DNA from: Bacteroidales bacterium Bact_07
GTDB taxonomy: Bacteria > Bacteroidota > Bacteroidia > Bacteroidales > Tenuifilaceae
Assembly: GCA_001603415.1 (NCBI GenBank)
Contig: LUYY01000105.1
Location: 1 to 7,490 of the forward strand
Direction: 5' to 3'
Length of the DNA: 7,490 nt
In this document: positions 6,040 through 7,490 of the stretch, piece after piece
How positions within the stretch are numbered: the first letter of the stretch is position 1
Layout: every line of letters begins with the position of its first letter
Translations under genes and position numbers: made by a program
The notes under the pieces: model-generated
Told to the model about the DNA's origin: nothing
Databases searched by the model: none
The model's input: only the letters and a program-made list of their open reading frames with translations

Positions 6040-6768
6040 TCAAATTGATTTTCTTTTTCTAAACGATACAGGAACAATATCACCATTGCTCATGGTAATT
6101 CGCGACTCAGGGAAACGCGAAATCTTTTCGATATGCTGTTGGTTTACCAGGTGCGATTGGTGACAACGCAAGAACCCGCACTCGTTAAGCATTTCGTCGA
6201 ACTCCTTAAGGGTTCGGGTTACCTTAATTTTATTACCATCAACCAGGTAGAAAATGGTAGCATTGTTGTCGGATTCACAACGAACAATCTCAGTAGTATT
6301 AACTATGTATGTTCCATCGGAATTCCTGAGGGCAAGCAGTTTATCTTTTTTACCGATATTCCGAGTATTTTCAATTAATGCGTTGAGCCGCTCCTGTTGC
6401 TTATCGTTCAATGCTTGTGCCAGGGCAATATCCACTGCTTTAACAAGGTCGTCGGGGTCAACAGGTTTGAGTAGGTAGTCAACAGCGCTGAACTTAAAGG
6501 CTTTAACAGCATACTCCTGGTAAGCCGACACAATTATTACCTTAAAGGGTAGGGTATCGAACATTTTCAGAAGTTCAAACCCATGCCCGTCGGTTAGCTG
6601 CATGTCGAGGAATACAATATCGGGGCTTTGCAATTTTATTATATCGTATGCGCTTTTTATACTTTCGGCTTTACCAATAACAGCAATTGAAGGGCAGTAA
6701 ACATCAAGCATTCGGGATAGCGTTTCCCTGGCATGAACTTCATCGTCAACTATAACTGCTTTTACCAT
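6040..6768 (-). CDS. LytTR-family response regulator
   Basis: The 242-residue protein has a receiver domain at residues 1-120: Asp8-Asp9, phosphoacceptor Asp55 in IVFLDMQLTDGHG, Ser81 in VIIVSAYQEYAVKAF, and Lys101 in DYLLKPVDPDDL. A LytTR DNA-binding domain follows at about 145-240 (LLALRNSDGTYIVNTTEIVRC, then GFLRCHQSHLVNQQHIEKI, then SNGDIVPVSFRKRK). This is the normal length and architecture for the family, and all receiver residues are intact. Its ATG shares an A with the TAA stop of the kinase gene (TAATG), a clear sign of translational coupling, so the two form a cognate pair. LytTR regulators bind paired short repeats upstream of target promoters. No target can be named from this window; the PiT gene is the next gene downstream. 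Confidence 0.96.
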   Translation of the reverse strand: MVKAVIVDDEVHARETLSRMLDVYCPSIAVIGKAESIKSAYDIIKLQSPDIVFLDMQLTDGHGFELLKMFDTLPFKVIIVSAYQEYAVKAFKFSAVDYLLKPVDPDDLVKAVDIALAQALNDKQQERLNALIENTRNIGKKDKLLALRNSDGTYIVNTTEIVRCESDNNATIFYLVDGNKIKVTRTLKEFDEMLNECGFLRCHQSHLVNQQHIEKISRFPESRITMSNGDIVPVSFRKRKSI

Positions 6769-7490
6769 TACTTTAAGGGAATTACTATTTGCGCAATTGT
6801 TCCCGAAACGTTACTATTTAGTATCGATTTATCAGTAATATTTAGCTTTATCCCCGAATTGCCTAACCTTTTGAGGTTTTTGATGCGTTCCTTGGTTATT
6901 TCGGTGGCTAAAGACCTGTGCTGTTTACCGTTTTTAATTTGCACTTCACGCGATTTCTCAATGCCTATTCCGTTATCTTCCACTTCAATCACCAGGTGGT
7001 TTGGCTTTGTATGGGTATAGCGAATTTCAATTTTCCCCGGCCACTCGATTCCGTTTAATCCATGCTCAATGGCGTTTTCAATGAGAGGTTGCGCAAGCAT
7101 TGGTGGGATAAGAGTAGTATCGGGGTCAATACGTTCATCAACCGTTATGGTATAATCGAACCGGCCCTCAAATCGGAGTTTTTGCAAATCGAGGTATAGT
7201 TTTAGGGTTGAAATTTCCCGCTCGATGCTGCAGAGCTCAGCACGTGAATTTTCCAGAATAAGCCGGGTAAGCTTTGCAAAGTTTGCAAGATACTTGCTGG
7301 CGGTGTGGGGCTCGTTGCGGAAAATATAGCTTTGAATGGCTGTAAGCGAGTTGAAGACAAAGTGTGGGTTCATTTGCGATAGTAAAACCTGTTGCTCGTA
7401 ACGTAAAATACGTTTTTTTAAATTTTTCCTATTGATAATTAGATAGATAATAGCAATGGCAAACACAATGGAGTGAATGATGAGCAGGGT
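6768..7490 (-). CDS. LytS/YehU-type sensor histidine kinase, N-terminal part outside the window
   Basis: The frame is open from the window edge to the TAA at 6768-6770, giving 240 visible residues. The first 20 are a transmembrane helix (TLLIIHSIVFAIAIIYLIIN) followed by a basic stretch (RKNLKKR). Next is the His_kinase domain (LSQMNPHFVFNSLTAIQSYI, with His43 of the visible part as phosphoacceptor). The ATPase domain follows: PLIENAIEHGL (N box, 136-145), EDNGIGIE (171-178) and SLATEITKERIKNL (193-206). A GTG at 7464-7466 is not the real start: it lies inside the membrane helix, and coding continues upstream. Kinases of this family in Bacteroidota often carry a large periplasmic or TPR sensor region, which would be beyond the edge, so the stimulus is unknown. 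Its partner is the coupled LytTR regulator. Confidence 0.94.
   Translation of the reverse strand, partial: TLLIIHSIVFAIAIIYLIINRKNLKKRILRYEQQVLLSQMNPHFVFNSLTAIQSYIFRNEPHTASKYLANFAKLTRLILENSRAELCSIEREISTLKLYLDLQKLRFEGRFDYTITVDERIDPDTTLIPPMLAQPLIENAIEHGLNGIEWPGKIEIRYTHTKPNHLVIEVEDNGIGIEKSREVQIKNGKQHRSLATEITKERIKNLKRLGNSGIKLNITDKSILNSNVSGTIAQIVIPLK

Noticed and set aside
6037..6051. AAATCAA-A-TTGATTT palindrome over the LytTR stop codon as a terminator
   Set aside because: The arms are only 7 bases, contain a single G-C pair each, and are not followed by a T-run on the minus strand.
7464..7466. GTG as start codon of the histidine kinase
   Set aside because: It lies within a transmembrane helix and the same frame continues open with hydrophobic residues to the window edge, so the gene starts outside.

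Overview
The window looks like chromosomal DNA from a member of the Bacteroidota, probably an environmental Bacteroidales/Marinilabiliales-type organism. The grounds are a TonB-dependent receptor with a carboxypeptidase-regulatory-like N-terminal domain, a LytS/LytTR two-component pair, AT-rich intergenic DNA, promoter elements of the Bacteroidota type (TAnnTTTG) and no clear Shine-Dalgarno sequences. The assignment rests on gene content and style; no rRNA or other phylogenetic marker is present. No gene-free stretch exceeds 300 bases, and I see no tRNA, rRNA, insertion sequence or CRISPR array.

Layout: (1) 1-2231, minus strand: a TonB-dependent outer-membrane receptor whose C-terminal end lies outside the window. 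(2) 2232-2411: a 180-base divergent intergenic region with a promoter for each side and 11-base-periodic repeats. (3) 2412-3104 and 3155-3562, plus strand: an OmpR/PhoB-type response regulator followed by a single-domain bacteriohemerythrin. (4) 3563-3684: a convergent intergenic region dominated by a long perfect inverted repeat, probably a bidirectional terminator. (5) 3685-5919, minus strand: a PiT-family phosphate transporter with a fused C-terminal PhoU-like helical domain. (6) 5920-6039: its control region, with four TTAACA-like sequences spaced exactly 11 bases apart and a good -7 element. (7) 6040-6768 and 6768-7490, minus strand: a LytTR response regulator translationally coupled to a LytS-type histidine kinase, whose N-terminal sensor part is cut by the window edge.

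The most interesting signal is regulatory. The PiT upstream region carries repeats that closely resemble known Pho boxes (TTAACA-like hexamers in 11-base register). Weaker sets in the same register lie at the promoters of the TonB receptor and of the PhoB-like regulator. Together they suggest a small local Pho regulon: a regulator without its kinase beside it, an outer-membrane importer and an inner-membrane phosphate transporter. This is inference from sequence. The motif at PiT is strong, and the other two could be chance in AT-rich DNA.
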